Shown: one piece after another, positions 24,458-32,295 of the stretch
Numbering within the stretch: position 1 is the stretch's first letter
Layout: each line of letters opens with the position of its first letter
Assembly: GCA_018064605.1 (NCBI GenBank)
Contig: JAGHUX010000041.1
Coordinates: 1 to 61,502 of the forward strand
Length of the DNA stretch: 61,502 bases
DNA from: Candidatus Limimorpha caballi
GTDB lineage: Bacteria > Bacteroidota > Bacteroidia > Bacteroidales > F082
Direction: 5' to 3'
Made by a program: the position numbers and the translations under genes
The notes under the pieces: model-generated
What the model saw: only the letters and a program-made list of their open reading frames with translations
Database searches by the model: none
Told to the model about the DNA's origin: nothing

Positions 24458-25185
24458 TGCTGAAGTTCTTACGATACCACGACAAGGCTGAACGCGATTT
24501 GGCCGAATTTATTCATAATATCTTCGGATTTTACCCTCGCAATATCACGCTGTATCAACTCGCATTTACACACAAGTCGATGAGTGTCAAGTTATTGGGC
24601 GGTATCACCGTAAGCAACGAACGTCTCGAATATCTCGGTGATGCGGTGCTTGGCTCGGTCGTGGCCGAATATCTCTTCAGGAGATTCCCGACGAAGCAGG
24701 AAGGCTTCCTCACGGAGATGCGCTCACGCATCGTCAGCCGCGCCTCGCTCAACAAACTCTCGCAGAAGTTCGGATTCGAGCAACATTTGTCTTACGTGAG
24801 GTCGCACGACCCGCACGGCAAATTCCGCTGCATCGGCGGCAACGCCTTCGAAGCCTTCACCGGCGCGTTATTCCTCGACAGAGGCTATGATTTCACGTAT
24901 AAGATCATCGTCGGCAACGTGATAAAATACCATCTCGACATCGAAAACATAGAGAAAAACGAGGTCAACTTCAAGAGCAAACTCCTCGAATGGTCGCAGA
25001 AACACAAACATCACATCGAATATAAAATCGTCAAGACAAAAGGCGAAAGTTACAACAAACTCTATGTGATTCAAGTGTTTATCGACGGCAAAGGCTATGA
25101 GACGGCGTCAGACTACTCGATAAAGGGTGCCGAACAGCTCGCATCGGAGAAGACCTGGCACGTCCTGGAAAGCAACGACAACTAA
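24457..25185 (+). CDS. rnc: Ribonuclease III
   Basis: A 242-residue double-strand-specific endoribonuclease that processes rRNA precursors and structured mRNAs. The signature NERLEYLGDAVLGSVVAEYLF carries the catalytic acidic residues, and the second acidic site lies in FEAFTGALFLDRGYDF. Residues from about 165 form the dsRNA-binding domain (NFKSKLLEWSQKHKHHIEYKI ... SIKGAEQLASEKTW). It is co-transcribed with acpP-fabF. Confidence 0.96.
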   Translation: MLKFLRYHDKAERDLAEFIHNIFGFYPRNITLYQLAFTHKSMSVKLLGGITVSNERLEYLGDAVLGSVVAEYLFRRFPTKQEGFLTEMRSRIVSRASLNKLSQKFGFEQHLSYVRSHDPHGKFRCIGGNAFEAFTGALFLDRGYDFTYKIIVGNVIKYHLDIENIEKNEVNFKSKLLEWSQKHKHHIEYKIVKTKGESYNKLYVIQVFIDGKGYETASDYSIKGAEQLASEKTWHVLESNDN

Positions 25186-25210
25186 CACGACATAATTAAT
25201 ACAATATAAT

Positions 25211-25669
25211 ATGATTAAGAAAAAAAAGAAACTCGTCGTCGAGCCTTTTGACGACATCCGTATCATCGGAATATGCACTCGGATTGAGGACTACAAATTA
25301 GCGTGGTTTATCAATAAAATATTGGAAGTCAATCTTATAAAGTACGAAGACATCATCAATGAGGATGAGCAGCCGTTCTCGTTCTACCTTCACGACGGAG
25401 GCGAGAACCGTAACACCTTCAACCTCGTCGCGCTGTCGAACGGCACGTCGAAATGGGTGAACTTCTCCCCTGCTACCGATTACCTCCTCGTGATCCGCAA
25501 CTTCATCACCGACGAGAATTTGCAGGATATTGTTACGAAGATAAAGACGATACCCGATGTCTTCTTCTCGTATCTTATTGATTTAGATAAGAATAACAAG
25601 ATAGACACGATACTCGAAGACATCGAGATGCATGAGATGTACCTCAGTCGGCAAGCCGAGAAGTCATAA
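25211..25669 (+). CDS. IPExxxVDY family protein
   Basis: A 152-residue cytoplasmic protein of a small family confined to Bacteroidota and named for a motif that is only loosely kept here (NFSPATDYLLV). It starts with a lysine-rich MIKKKKKLVVEP, followed by DIRIIGICTRIEDYKLAWFINKIL. It lies 25 nt after rnc, the position this family usually holds; in many relatives pyruvate kinase follows, but here the convergent pheS does. The function is unknown. Confidence 0.85.
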   Translation: MIKKKKKLVVEPFDDIRIIGICTRIEDYKLAWFINKILEVNLIKYEDIINEDEQPFSFYLHDGGENRNTFNLVALSNGTSKWVNFSPATDYLLVIRNFITDENLQDIVTKIKTIPDVFFSYLIDLDKNNKIDTILEDIEMHEMYLSRQAEKS

Positions 25670-25675
25670 ATCGGG

Positions 25676-26689
25676 TTACGCTTGCTCGAACTGTTCGAGG
25701 AAACGTATGTCGTTCTCGAAGAACATGCGCAGGTCGTTGATTTGGTATTTAAGCATCGCAATACGTTCTATGCCCATGCCGAAAGCGAATCCAGTATATT
25801 CTTCCGGGTCTATGTTACAGGCTTTCAGGATGTTAGGGTCGCAGATGCCGCAGCCGAGAATCTCCACCCAGCCGGTGTGCTTGCAGATGTTGCAGCCTTC
25901 GCCGCCGCAGATGTTGCATGAGATGTCCATCTCCGCCGAGGTCTCCGTGAACGGGAAATACGACGGGCGGAAGCGCACCTTTGTGCCTTCGCCGAAATAT
26001 TCCTGTACGAAGTGGTAGAGTGTCTGTTTGAGGTCGGCGAACGACACGTTCTTGTCGATGTAAAGGCCTTCGATCTGGTGGAAGATGCAGTGAGCGCGGG
26101 CTGAGATGGCCTCGTTTCTGAACACTCTGCCCGGGGCGATGATGCGTATAGGCAGCTTGCCCTGCTCCATGACGCGCACCTGCACGCTCGACGTATGCGT
26201 GCGCAGCACCACATCCGGTGACTTGGTGACGAAGAAGGTGTCCTGCATGTCGCGTGCCGGATGGTCGGGCGGGAAGTTAAGGGCCGAGAAGACGTGGAAG
26301 TCGTCTTCAATCTCCGGACCTTCCGCCACCACGAAGCCGAGACGCTTGAAGATGTCGTTGATCTCGTTGCGCACTATCGACAGCGGATGACGTGAACCGC
26401 TCATCGCGCCGACCGGAAGCGTGAGGTCGAGGTCGTTGTTTGTATTTGACTGTGTCTCAAACTGTTTCTGCTGCTCTTCAAGAACATCCTGAACCGCGTT
26501 TTTCAGTTCGTTGAGTTTCATGCCCACTTCCTTTCGCAGCTCCGGGGCGACCTGCTTGAAGTCGCTGAAAAGTGCCGCGATGGTGCCTTTTTTGCTGAGA
26601 TAGGCTATACGGAAATTCTCCAACGCCTCTTTGCTTTCGGCGCGGAATGACCTGACTTCCGTCAATATCTGTTCAATTTTGTTAATCAT
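25676..26689 (-). CDS. pheS: Phenylalanyl-tRNA synthetase alpha chain
   Basis: A 337-residue catalytic subunit that charges tRNA-Phe together with PheT. The N-terminal coiled coil (about 1-85) is followed by the class II core: motif 1 region SRHPLSIVRNEI, motif 2 region RIIAPGRVFRNEAISARAHCIFHQIEG and motif 3 GFAFGMGIERIAMLKY. A Cys-rich loop (CNICGGEGCNICKHTG) is inserted before motif 3, as in many Bacteroidota versions. pheT is not adjacent. Convergent with the IPExxxVDY gene. Confidence 0.96.
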   Translation of the reverse strand: MINKIEQILTEVRSFRAESKEALENFRIAYLSKKGTIAALFSDFKQVAPELRKEVGMKLNELKNAVQDVLEEQQKQFETQSNTNNDLDLTLPVGAMSGSRHPLSIVRNEINDIFKRLGFVVAEGPEIEDDFHVFSALNFPPDHPARDMQDTFFVTKSPDVVLRTHTSSVQVRVMEQGKLPIRIIAPGRVFRNEAISARAHCIFHQIEGLYIDKNVSFADLKQTLYHFVQEYFGEGTKVRFRPSYFPFTETSAEMDISCNICGGEGCNICKHTGWVEILGCGICDPNILKACNIDPEEYTGFAFGMGIERIAMLKYQINDLRMFFENDIRFLEQFEQA

Positions 26690-26690
26690 A

Positions 26691-26742
26691 TCTGATATGT
26701 AACCGCTTACTATTGTTATCCTTTTTCTGACATGTAACCGCT
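26691..26742. repeat. Two copies of TCTGAYATGTAACCGCT in the pheS-cyclophilin spacer
   Basis: Copies at 26691-26707 and 26726-26742 differ at one base and are 35 nt apart. The second continues into an inverted repeat CCGC-TAT-GCGG. They fill the spacer between the cyclophilin gene start side and pheS. Confidence 0.75.
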
Positions 26743-26760
26743 ATGCGGCTATAGATGTGC

Positions 26761-27387
26761 TTATTTGTTCAGTATTTCTGCCGAGATGACCTTCACCGGC
26801 TCGACCGGGACGTCCATGTAACCTGTCTGCACGGCTGCGATCTTGTCAACCACTTCGAGGCCTTCTACCACTTCGCCGAAGACGGTGTAGTCGCCGTCGA
26901 GATGAGGCGTGCCTCCTTTTGTCGTATAGACATCAACCATGGCTTTCGTGAATGTCTTGCCGTAATAGTCTCTGAATCTTTCAAGTTGCTGGATTGTGAA
27001 GACGTTGCCCTGCACGATGTAGAACTGTGAGCCGCTGGAGTTTTTCTTCGGGTTCACCTGGTCGCCCATGCGTGCCGCCGCGAGTGCGCCTTTGAAATGA
27101 TAGTGGTTTGACTTGATTTCGGCGGGGATGGTGTAGCCGGGGTCAACGCGCCCGTCGGCGTTCTGCCCGCCCTGAATCATGAAGTCCTTGATGACGCGGT
27201 GGAACGGAGAACCGGTGAACCACCCCTCGTTGACCAATTTGATGAAGTTGTCGCGATGCATAGGCGTGTCATCATAAAGTTTCACCGTGATGTCGCCGTA
27301 ATTGGTCTTGAGCAAGACCTTTGTCTCTTTCTGTGCTTGTGCTGTCATACCTAATAAAACGCAAAGTATTAAAAATAATTTTTTCAT
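26761..27387 (-). CDS. Exported cyclophilin-type peptidyl-prolyl isomerase
   Basis: A 208-residue foldase of the periplasm. The signal peptide MKKLFLILCVLLGMTAQAQ is followed by a complete cyclophilin domain: NYGDITVKLYDDTPMHRDNFIKLV, FHRVIKDFMIQGGQ (active-site arginine, phenylalanine and glutamine), GSQFYIVQG, and GGTPHLDGDYTVFGEVVEGLEVVDKI. It probably helps fold exported or outer-membrane proteins. It lies 15 nt downstream of the DUF4270 gene, so it is likely co-transcribed with it. Confidence 0.93.
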   Translation of the reverse strand: MKKLFLILCVLLGMTAQAQKETKVLLKTNYGDITVKLYDDTPMHRDNFIKLVNEGWFTGSPFHRVIKDFMIQGGQNADGRVDPGYTIPAEIKSNHYHFKGALAAARMGDQVNPKKNSSGSQFYIVQGNVFTIQQLERFRDYYGKTFTKAMVDVYTTKGGTPHLDGDYTVFGEVVEGLEVVDKIAAVQTGYMDVPVEPVKVISAEILNK

Positions 27388-27402
27388 GTTGATGCTGGTT
27401 TA

Positions 27403-28725
27403 TCAATCGGTCGTTATTGTTGAATAAGTGAGTTGCAGGCGTATCGTGCGTGTCGTGTCGGCGTAGTCGGGGCCGTTGAAGACCCATTGTGTCGGCGTGT
27501 ATGCGCCGGTGTTCACGAAGATATAGAGTCCGAGGTTCTCCTTCTCCGGCCCGTCGAGGATGAGGTCCTGAACATAACGGTTCAGCCTGAACGACACCGT
27601 CCCGTTCTTGTATTGCCCGCCGAAGTATGCGGCACTGACATACTGGTCGTCGAGGATGGCGTATGTGCCTTCGCCCGTCCTTTTTGCGATGACCAGCTGC
27701 ACCGGCGGCGTGAAGACCGCTGTGTCGTTGATGGCTCCGTCAACCGCCGCCGGCGAACCGGTGAGCGTCAGCTTCGCCTCGTTGACCAATACGTTGGTGT
27801 TCAACGACTTCGCCCATTCGGCGATGTTCGGGAACTTTATCCATGTCATGACTCCGGCACAACCCTGGACGTACAGATAACGGTTGTCAACACTGTCGTT
27901 GAATTTGATCGGCGCGACGGCTGTGGTGTGGTCGTGCACGAAGTTCCCGAAGTGGTGGTTCGCCGACGTTATGTTGAAGTCATACGTCAGAGTGTCGGTC
28001 GCGTTGTGATAATAAAGCCTGATGTAAGTGAAGCTGTTCGTCGCGTCGAAGAAGCATACTGCGCCCTTGCCCGGCATCTCCTCAGCCTTGATGTTCAAGC
28101 CTTTGAAAAACCCGTAAAACTCCTCTTCCGTGGCAAACTTGTCTTGGTTTTCGATAAACGACTGTCCGATGCTTGTGGCCAGCGGGATGCGCAGCACGGC
28201 CTTCGAGAGCGTGTCGTCGTCGATGTTGCTGTACGTCCTCGGACGCGGCTGGAATGTGTGTTCGGCAAGGATTTCACCCTTGGTCTGGAGCACCATGTTG
28301 GAGTAGTATTGCGTCGAGTCGTCGAAGCCCTCGTCCAGTTCCCTGACGATGAATCTCTGCGTCGTCGTGGTGTCGCCGTAATAGCCGCTGTAGCTGAGCT
28401 GAAGGACAATGGAGTCGGCGACGGCGTCGGTGCCCCACTCCTGTCCGAAAACCTTGGGCGAGAACTGCGTGAAAACCTGCATGTTGGTGCTGCCGAAGAT
28501 CTGGTCGAACATGTCGCCGACGAGCAACGATGTCGAGATGCTTGTGAGCAGCGAGTCCACACGTTGCGAATTCGCGACTATGTCGTTGTCTGCCGTGGAA
28601 AAGACTTTAATATAGCTCGACTCCGGCTGGAGGCCCGAGCCGATTTCAACTGGTTTTTTCTTGCACGACGAAACGCCAACCACGATGATGGTCAGCAGCA
28701 TTATTATCTCATGAAATTTTCTCAT
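27403..28725 (-). CDS. DUF4270 lipoprotein
   Basis: A 440-residue lipoprotein with lipobox VVGVSSC near residue 20. The body is beta-rich and includes GSGLQPESSYIKVFSTADND, GSTNMQVFTQFSP and DSIVLQLSYSGYYGD, features of the DUF4270 family of Bacteroidota. Its function is unknown; outer-membrane or surface localisation is inferred from the lipobox. The start codon overlaps the stop of the glycogen-synthase-like gene (ATGA), so the pair is translationally coupled, and the same pairing is common in the phylum. Confidence 0.9.
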   Translation of the reverse strand: MRKFHEIIMLLTIIVVGVSSCKKKPVEIGSGLQPESSYIKVFSTADNDIVANSQRVDSLLTSISTSLLVGDMFDQIFGSTNMQVFTQFSPKVFGQEWGTDAVADSIVLQLSYSGYYGDTTTTQRFIVRELDEGFDDSTQYYSNMVLQTKGEILAEHTFQPRPRTYSNIDDDTLSKAVLRIPLATSIGQSFIENQDKFATEEEFYGFFKGLNIKAEEMPGKGAVCFFDATNSFTYIRLYYHNATDTLTYDFNITSANHHFGNFVHDHTTAVAPIKFNDSVDNRYLYVQGCAGVMTWIKFPNIAEWAKSLNTNVLVNEAKLTLTGSPAAVDGAINDTAVFTPPVQLVIAKRTGEGTYAILDDQYVSAAYFGGQYKNGTVSFRLNRYVQDLILDGPEKENLGLYIFVNTGAYTPTQWVFNGPDYADTTRTIRLQLTYSTITTD

Positions 28726-29534
28726 TGTTCCCTTATCTTATCGTAAAATTCGTTGTAGGCGTCGATGTAATTCCCTTCGCCATGATATTCGAGAATCGGC
28801 TTGTTGAGCGAGCGGGCATAGACTTCCACGTCGTGGTTTATCTTCGGACTTGCAAACACTATCGCGTCGGCGAAGTCGAGCGCCGACTTCTGTATGTTGG
28901 CGTATGTCGGATTCTTCAGGAATTTTATCTCCTTGGCGACAATCCCCGGCATCTTCAGCTTCTTGTCGTAACCCTTGCGGAAAGCCCCTTCAAAATCATC
29001 ATCATAGATAGAATAGACGACTTTTGAGTCACTGAACAGCGGGTTGTCCTTGAACGCGCATTTGATGTAAAGCGGGACAAGCGACGAGATCCAGCCGTGG
29101 CAGTGGATGATGTCAGGCGGCCAGTTCAGTTTCTTCACCGTCTCGATGACACCCCGTGAGAAGAACACCGTGCGGTCGTCATTATCCTCGTAGAAATCCT
29201 CGTTCCTGTCGGCAAACGTGTATTTCCTCCTCGTGAAGAAATCGTCGTTGTCGATGAAATATATCTGAATCCTCGCCTTCTGAATCGACGCCACCTTGAT
29301 AATCAACGGATGGTCTGTGTCGTTGATGATCATGTTCATGCCCGACAATCTTATCACTTCATGCAGCTGGTTGCGACGCTCGTTGATATTGCCGAATCGT
29401 GGCATAAAAATGCGAATCTCTTTTCCCCTCTCCTGAATTCCCTGTGGTAAGTATCTACCAATCAACGACATAGGTGATTCTTTCAGATAAGGCGTGATTT
29501 CTTGATGGATAAATAATACCTTCGTTTTGTCCAT
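28722..29534 (-). CDS. Short glycogen/starch synthase-like protein (GT5 N-terminal domain only)
   Basis: A 270-residue protein starting MDKTKVLFIHQEITPYLKE (29534). It aligns with the N-terminal Rossmann half of GT5 glycogen synthases (SLIGRYLPQGIQERGKEIRIFMPRFG, WPPDIIHCHGWISSLVPLYIKC) and stops before the ADP-glucose-binding C-terminal half. This short form is normal in Bacteroidota next to DUF4270 genes, but its activity is uncertain because nucleotide-sugar residues are missing. It may act as a regulator or bind another protein. No glgB, glgC or glgP lies nearby. Confidence 0.85.
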   Translation of the reverse strand: MDKTKVLFIHQEITPYLKESPMSLIGRYLPQGIQERGKEIRIFMPRFGNINERRNQLHEVIRLSGMNMIINDTDHPLIIKVASIQKARIQIYFIDNDDFFTRRKYTFADRNEDFYEDNDDRTVFFSRGVIETVKKLNWPPDIIHCHGWISSLVPLYIKCAFKDNPLFSDSKVVYSIYDDDFEGAFRKGYDKKLKMPGIVAKEIKFLKNPTYANIQKSALDFADAIVFASPKINHDVEVYARSLNKPILEYHGEGNYIDAYNEFYDKIREQ

Positions 29535-29570
29535 TTTGCCCGTATTTTTTAATAGCCAAAAATTAGCATA

Positions 29571-29578
29571 CAAAATTA
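29571..29578 (-). promoter_or_regulatory. -7 box (TAATTTTG) upstream of the glycogen-synthase-like gene
   Basis: A minus-strand consensus box 37 nt before the ATG at 29534. It separates the glycogen-synthase-DUF4270-cyclophilin series from the ABC operon upstream. Confidence 0.5.
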
Positions 29579-29619
29579 AGCATTTTTTCTGGAAAAACGC
29601 GAACTTTTTTTTGAAAATT

Positions 29620-30285
29620 TTACATGCTGCCTATGATGGCTTCTTTCAATGACAAGATGTCGGCTTTCTTGATGTCTTGCCGCTCGAAAACAACGTTCAC
29701 CGGCGATTTGCTCAGCACGAAAATGTCGTCGCTGATCTCCAACGCCTCGTCAATGTCATGTGTGACGTAAATGACTGTCCTTCTGTCGCTTTCGCAGATT
29801 TGTAAAAATTTATTGACAATATTTTTCTTCAGGTTGACGTCGATTCCGCTGAACGGCTCGTCCATCAGTATGATGTCGGAAGGCATGGCGAAGGCCCTCG
29901 CGATCGACACGCGCTGACTCATGCCGCCGCTCAACTTCGACGGATAATAATCGGCAAAATCCTGAAGCTCGACAAGTCGTAAGAAATAATCTATCTTTTC
30001 CGATGCTTCTTTTCCGGGAAACACGAACTCCAGATTCTGACGCACCGTCAACCAAGGCAGAAGCCGCGGTTCCTGAAAGATGTACGAAAACGTCTTGCCG
30101 TCAACGCCCGTGACCTCGCCTTTCTCGGGTTTCACAAGCCCGCCGATCATGTTGAGCAGTGTGGTCTTCCCGCAGCCCGACGGCCCGAGGAGGCCCGTCG
30201 TAACACCTTCGCGGACGGATAGGCTGAAAGCAGAATAGATGACGTTGCCGTCGTAACTCTTATATATGTCGTTTAATTGTAACAT
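29620..30285 (-). CDS. ABC importer ATP-binding protein (nitrate/sulfonate/taurine type)
   Basis: A 221-residue ATPase. Walker A GPSGCGKTT, Q-loop IFQEPRLLPW, signature LSGGMSQRVSIARAFA, Walker B IILMDEPFSGID and switch VTHDIDEA are all intact. The sequence style matches SsuB/TauB/NrtD ATPases, which energise uptake of sulfonates, taurine, nitrate or thiamine precursors. ATG 30285 was chosen over the TTG two codons upstream. It overlaps the permease gene by 26 nt, a sign of coupled expression. Last gene of the porin-yeiH-ABC operon. Confidence 0.93.
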   Translation of the reverse strand: MLQLNDIYKSYDGNVIYSAFSLSVREGVTTGLLGPSGCGKTTLLNMIGGLVKPEKGEVTGVDGKTFSYIFQEPRLLPWLTVRQNLEFVFPGKEASEKIDYFLRLVELQDFADYYPSKLSGGMSQRVSIARAFAMPSDIILMDEPFSGIDVNLKKNIVNKFLQICESDRRTVIYVTHDIDEALEISDDIFVLSKSPVNVVFERQDIKKADILSLKEAIIGSM

Positions 30286-31006
30286 TTTCAATGTGTCTGA
30301 TTATTTTCTCGAACAAACCGCCGAGCAGCACCGCGATGATGGTCCAGGCGATGAGGACGTCGATGTTCATCTGCATCTGCGCGAGCTGGAGACTCCCGCC
30401 GATGCCGTAACGCGGCTGGCTCAACACCTCGCCGACTATTATGGCGCGCCATCCGATTCCCACCGCAGTCGATGTGCCGCTGACTATGAACGGCGCAATG
30501 GCAGGAATATAAACCTTCCTGATGACCCTTTTACGCTTCACCTTGTAAAACCTGGCCATCTCGACAAGTTTCACGTCCACGTTCCTGATGCCGGTGACGA
30601 TGTTTGTATAGACAATCGGGAACATCGTCAGCACGCCGATGAAGACCGCCGTTGACTTTGAAAACCAAATCAGGGCGAGGAGGACGAACGCCACAACCGG
30701 CGTTGAACGCATCACCACGATCCACGGCTTCATGAACGTGCCGAAACCGTCGTGCAGGCCGGCGATGACACCCAAGACGACACCCGACAGCAAAGCTATC
30801 ACAAAACTGGCGACACCGCGTAATATCGTCGAAAAGACCACAAAGACAAAGTCTTTCTGACCGAAAAGCATGACGGTTTTCACAAGGACCTTCCACGGAG
30901 ACGGCATGATCTGCTCGGAGTCGGCGCAGAGGGCAACGACTTCCCAAAGCGTCAGCAACACGGCGACCGACGCGATGATGATTATGTTTTTAGTAGAATT
31001 TTTCAT
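30260..31006 (-). CDS. ABC importer permease (nitrate/sulfonate/taurine type)
   Basis: A 248-residue inner-membrane protein with about six helices, starting KNIIIIASVAVLLTLWEVVAL. The cytoplasmic coupling loop reads IRNVDVKLVEMARFYKVKRKRVIRKVYIPAIAPFIVSG, close to the EAA loop of SsuC/TauC permeases, and GIGWRAIIVGEVL follows. It forms the channel for the substrate delivered by the lipoprotein encoded upstream. It overlaps that gene by 17 nt and the ATPase gene by 26 nt. Confidence 0.93.
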   Translation of the reverse strand: MKNSTKNIIIIASVAVLLTLWEVVALCADSEQIMPSPWKVLVKTVMLFGQKDFVFVVFSTILRGVASFVIALLSGVVLGVIAGLHDGFGTFMKPWIVVMRSTPVVAFVLLALIWFSKSTAVFIGVLTMFPIVYTNIVTGIRNVDVKLVEMARFYKVKRKRVIRKVYIPAIAPFIVSGTSTAVGIGWRAIIVGEVLSQPRYGIGGSLQLAQMQMNIDVLIAWTIIAVLLGGLFEKIIRHIENVTIKRHI

Positions 31007-31946
31007 CAGGCATCTTACCTCCGATAATTGACGGGTCCATCTTGTAAAAAACGCTTAGGTAATCGGCAATCAACGACTTGCACTCATCAGAGCCGACAAC
31101 CTTCAGGTTTGAACGCGGTATTGAGTTGCGTGCCGCCACGCTGTCGGCGATGATTTCAAACCTGACCGCAAGTTGCGCGGCCTCGCCAAGTCTGCTGTTG
31201 ACGCGATTGACGGAGTTTTTATAAATATTCACGACATTATCAACGAGTTGCGGGTTGGTCTCTTTCAGTTCTCCCTTGCAGATGAAGGCAGTCTCGGGCA
31301 TCTCACTGTGATGGATTTTCGTCCATTCGTCGTGAAGGCTCATGAGGATATGCAGGCCGGGGTTTTTCAGGAGAGCGTTGCTTAGATACGGTTCGGAGAT
31401 GACGCTCATCGGAGCGATGCCTGCGGCGGTGGCGTTGGCGAGGTCGAGGTGCGAAGGGAAACGGTAGTCGAGGTCGAGGTCGGAGTATGGCTCGAGGCCG
31501 TTTTCGAGCAGCAGATGCCGGAAGAGGACGTCAGGTGTCATGTTCTTCGCCATGAGATAAACCTTGCTGTTTTCCAGGTCGTCCCACTGCCGGATTGTGG
31601 TGTCGTTGCCGCAGAGGTAGAGCGTGCCCCATGTCGAGACGGCGGCCATGCGGTAGTCCACGCCTTTGTTGTAGATGAGAGCCGCCATCGTCGTCGGCAG
31701 GACGGCGAAGTCGGCGCTGCCGTCGAGCATCATCTTGCGTACCTGCAGCGGCTCGTTAAGAATCCTGATCTCGAAACCTGCATCGTTGACATTGTTCAGA
31801 CTGTCGATGAAATAAAGCATTCCGAGCGACGACGGCCCGCGGAGCGTGGCGATGACGTAACGGTCATCCCGCGCGGATTCCCCCACGCACGAGAACAACA
31901 TCATCGTGATGAAAGAAAATATTGATATCAGAACGAGTCTCTTCAT
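30990..31946 (-). CDS. ABC importer substrate-binding lipoprotein (SsuA/THI5-like)
   Basis: A 318-residue protein starting MKRLVLISIFSFITMMLFSC, a lipoprotein signal with Cys about residue 20. The mature part shows the two-lobe pattern of SsuA/NMT1 proteins: YVIATLRGPSSLGMLYF, VRKMMLDGSADFAVLPTTMAALIYN, ATAAGIAPMSVISEPYLSNAL and NPQLVDNVVNIYKNSV. It should bind a small solute and hand it to the permease. The substrate cannot be identified by eye; the YeiH-family neighbour makes a sulfur compound one possibility. The start was moved from an upstream ATG that would put nine residues before the signal. Confidence 0.88.
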   Translation of the reverse strand: MKRLVLISIFSFITMMLFSCVGESARDDRYVIATLRGPSSLGMLYFIDSLNNVNDAGFEIRILNEPLQVRKMMLDGSADFAVLPTTMAALIYNKGVDYRMAAVSTWGTLYLCGNDTTIRQWDDLENSKVYLMAKNMTPDVLFRHLLLENGLEPYSDLDLDYRFPSHLDLANATAAGIAPMSVISEPYLSNALLKNPGLHILMSLHDEWTKIHHSEMPETAFICKGELKETNPQLVDNVVNIYKNSVNRVNSRLGEAAQLAVRFEIIADSVAARNSIPRSNLKVVGSDECKSLIADYLSVFYKMDPSIIGGKMPDEKFY

Positions 31947-31999
31947 CGGTGCAAAAATACACATTATTCTCATGTGATGTGCCGCCGCCGGAAGAAATT

Positions 32000-32293
32000 T
32001 TATTTCCCGGAGTTTCTGTTTTCAACCTTGTTCCAGAGCCAGAACATCAGTGCTCCCCAGGCGAAAAACAGCACGAAATGAACCCATCGCGGGACTCTTG
32101 AGACGAAGCATCCGTCGGCATCGACTTTCTCGTAGTCAGGGATGTCGGCGTAGAAATACGCCCCAGCTCCGAAGTCGAGGCTGTCAACCAAACCGAGCCC
32201 GTTGGCCATTATGTACAAGGCAACCAAAACAGTGGCAACCACAAGAACGATGGTTGCCACCTTGAAGATTGCATGAGACGTGTCTCTCCGCAT
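32000..32293 (-). CDS. Small two-helix membrane protein of unknown function
   Basis: A 97-residue protein, MRRDTSHAIFKVATIVLVVATVLVALYI and onward. Helix 1 spans about 11-30 and helix 2 about 70-87 (VHFVLFFAWGALMFWLW). The 40 residues between are acidic and aromatic (LGLVDSLDFGAGAYFYADIPDYEKVDADG). The start lies 2 nt after the yeiH stop, so translation is coupled. I recognise no family. Its position between an exporter and an ABC importer suggests an accessory subunit, but that is inference. The longer open frame through yeiH in another register is not used. Confidence 0.8.
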   Translation of the reverse strand: MRRDTSHAIFKVATIVLVVATVLVALYIMANGLGLVDSLDFGAGAYFYADIPDYEKVDADGCFVSRVPRWVHFVLFFAWGALMFWLWNKVENRNSGK

Positions 32294-32295
32294 GA

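Noticed and set aside
27433..28746. 437-codon plus-strand open frame
   Set aside because: It is antisense to the DUF4270 gene, Arg/Val-rich and without any motif.
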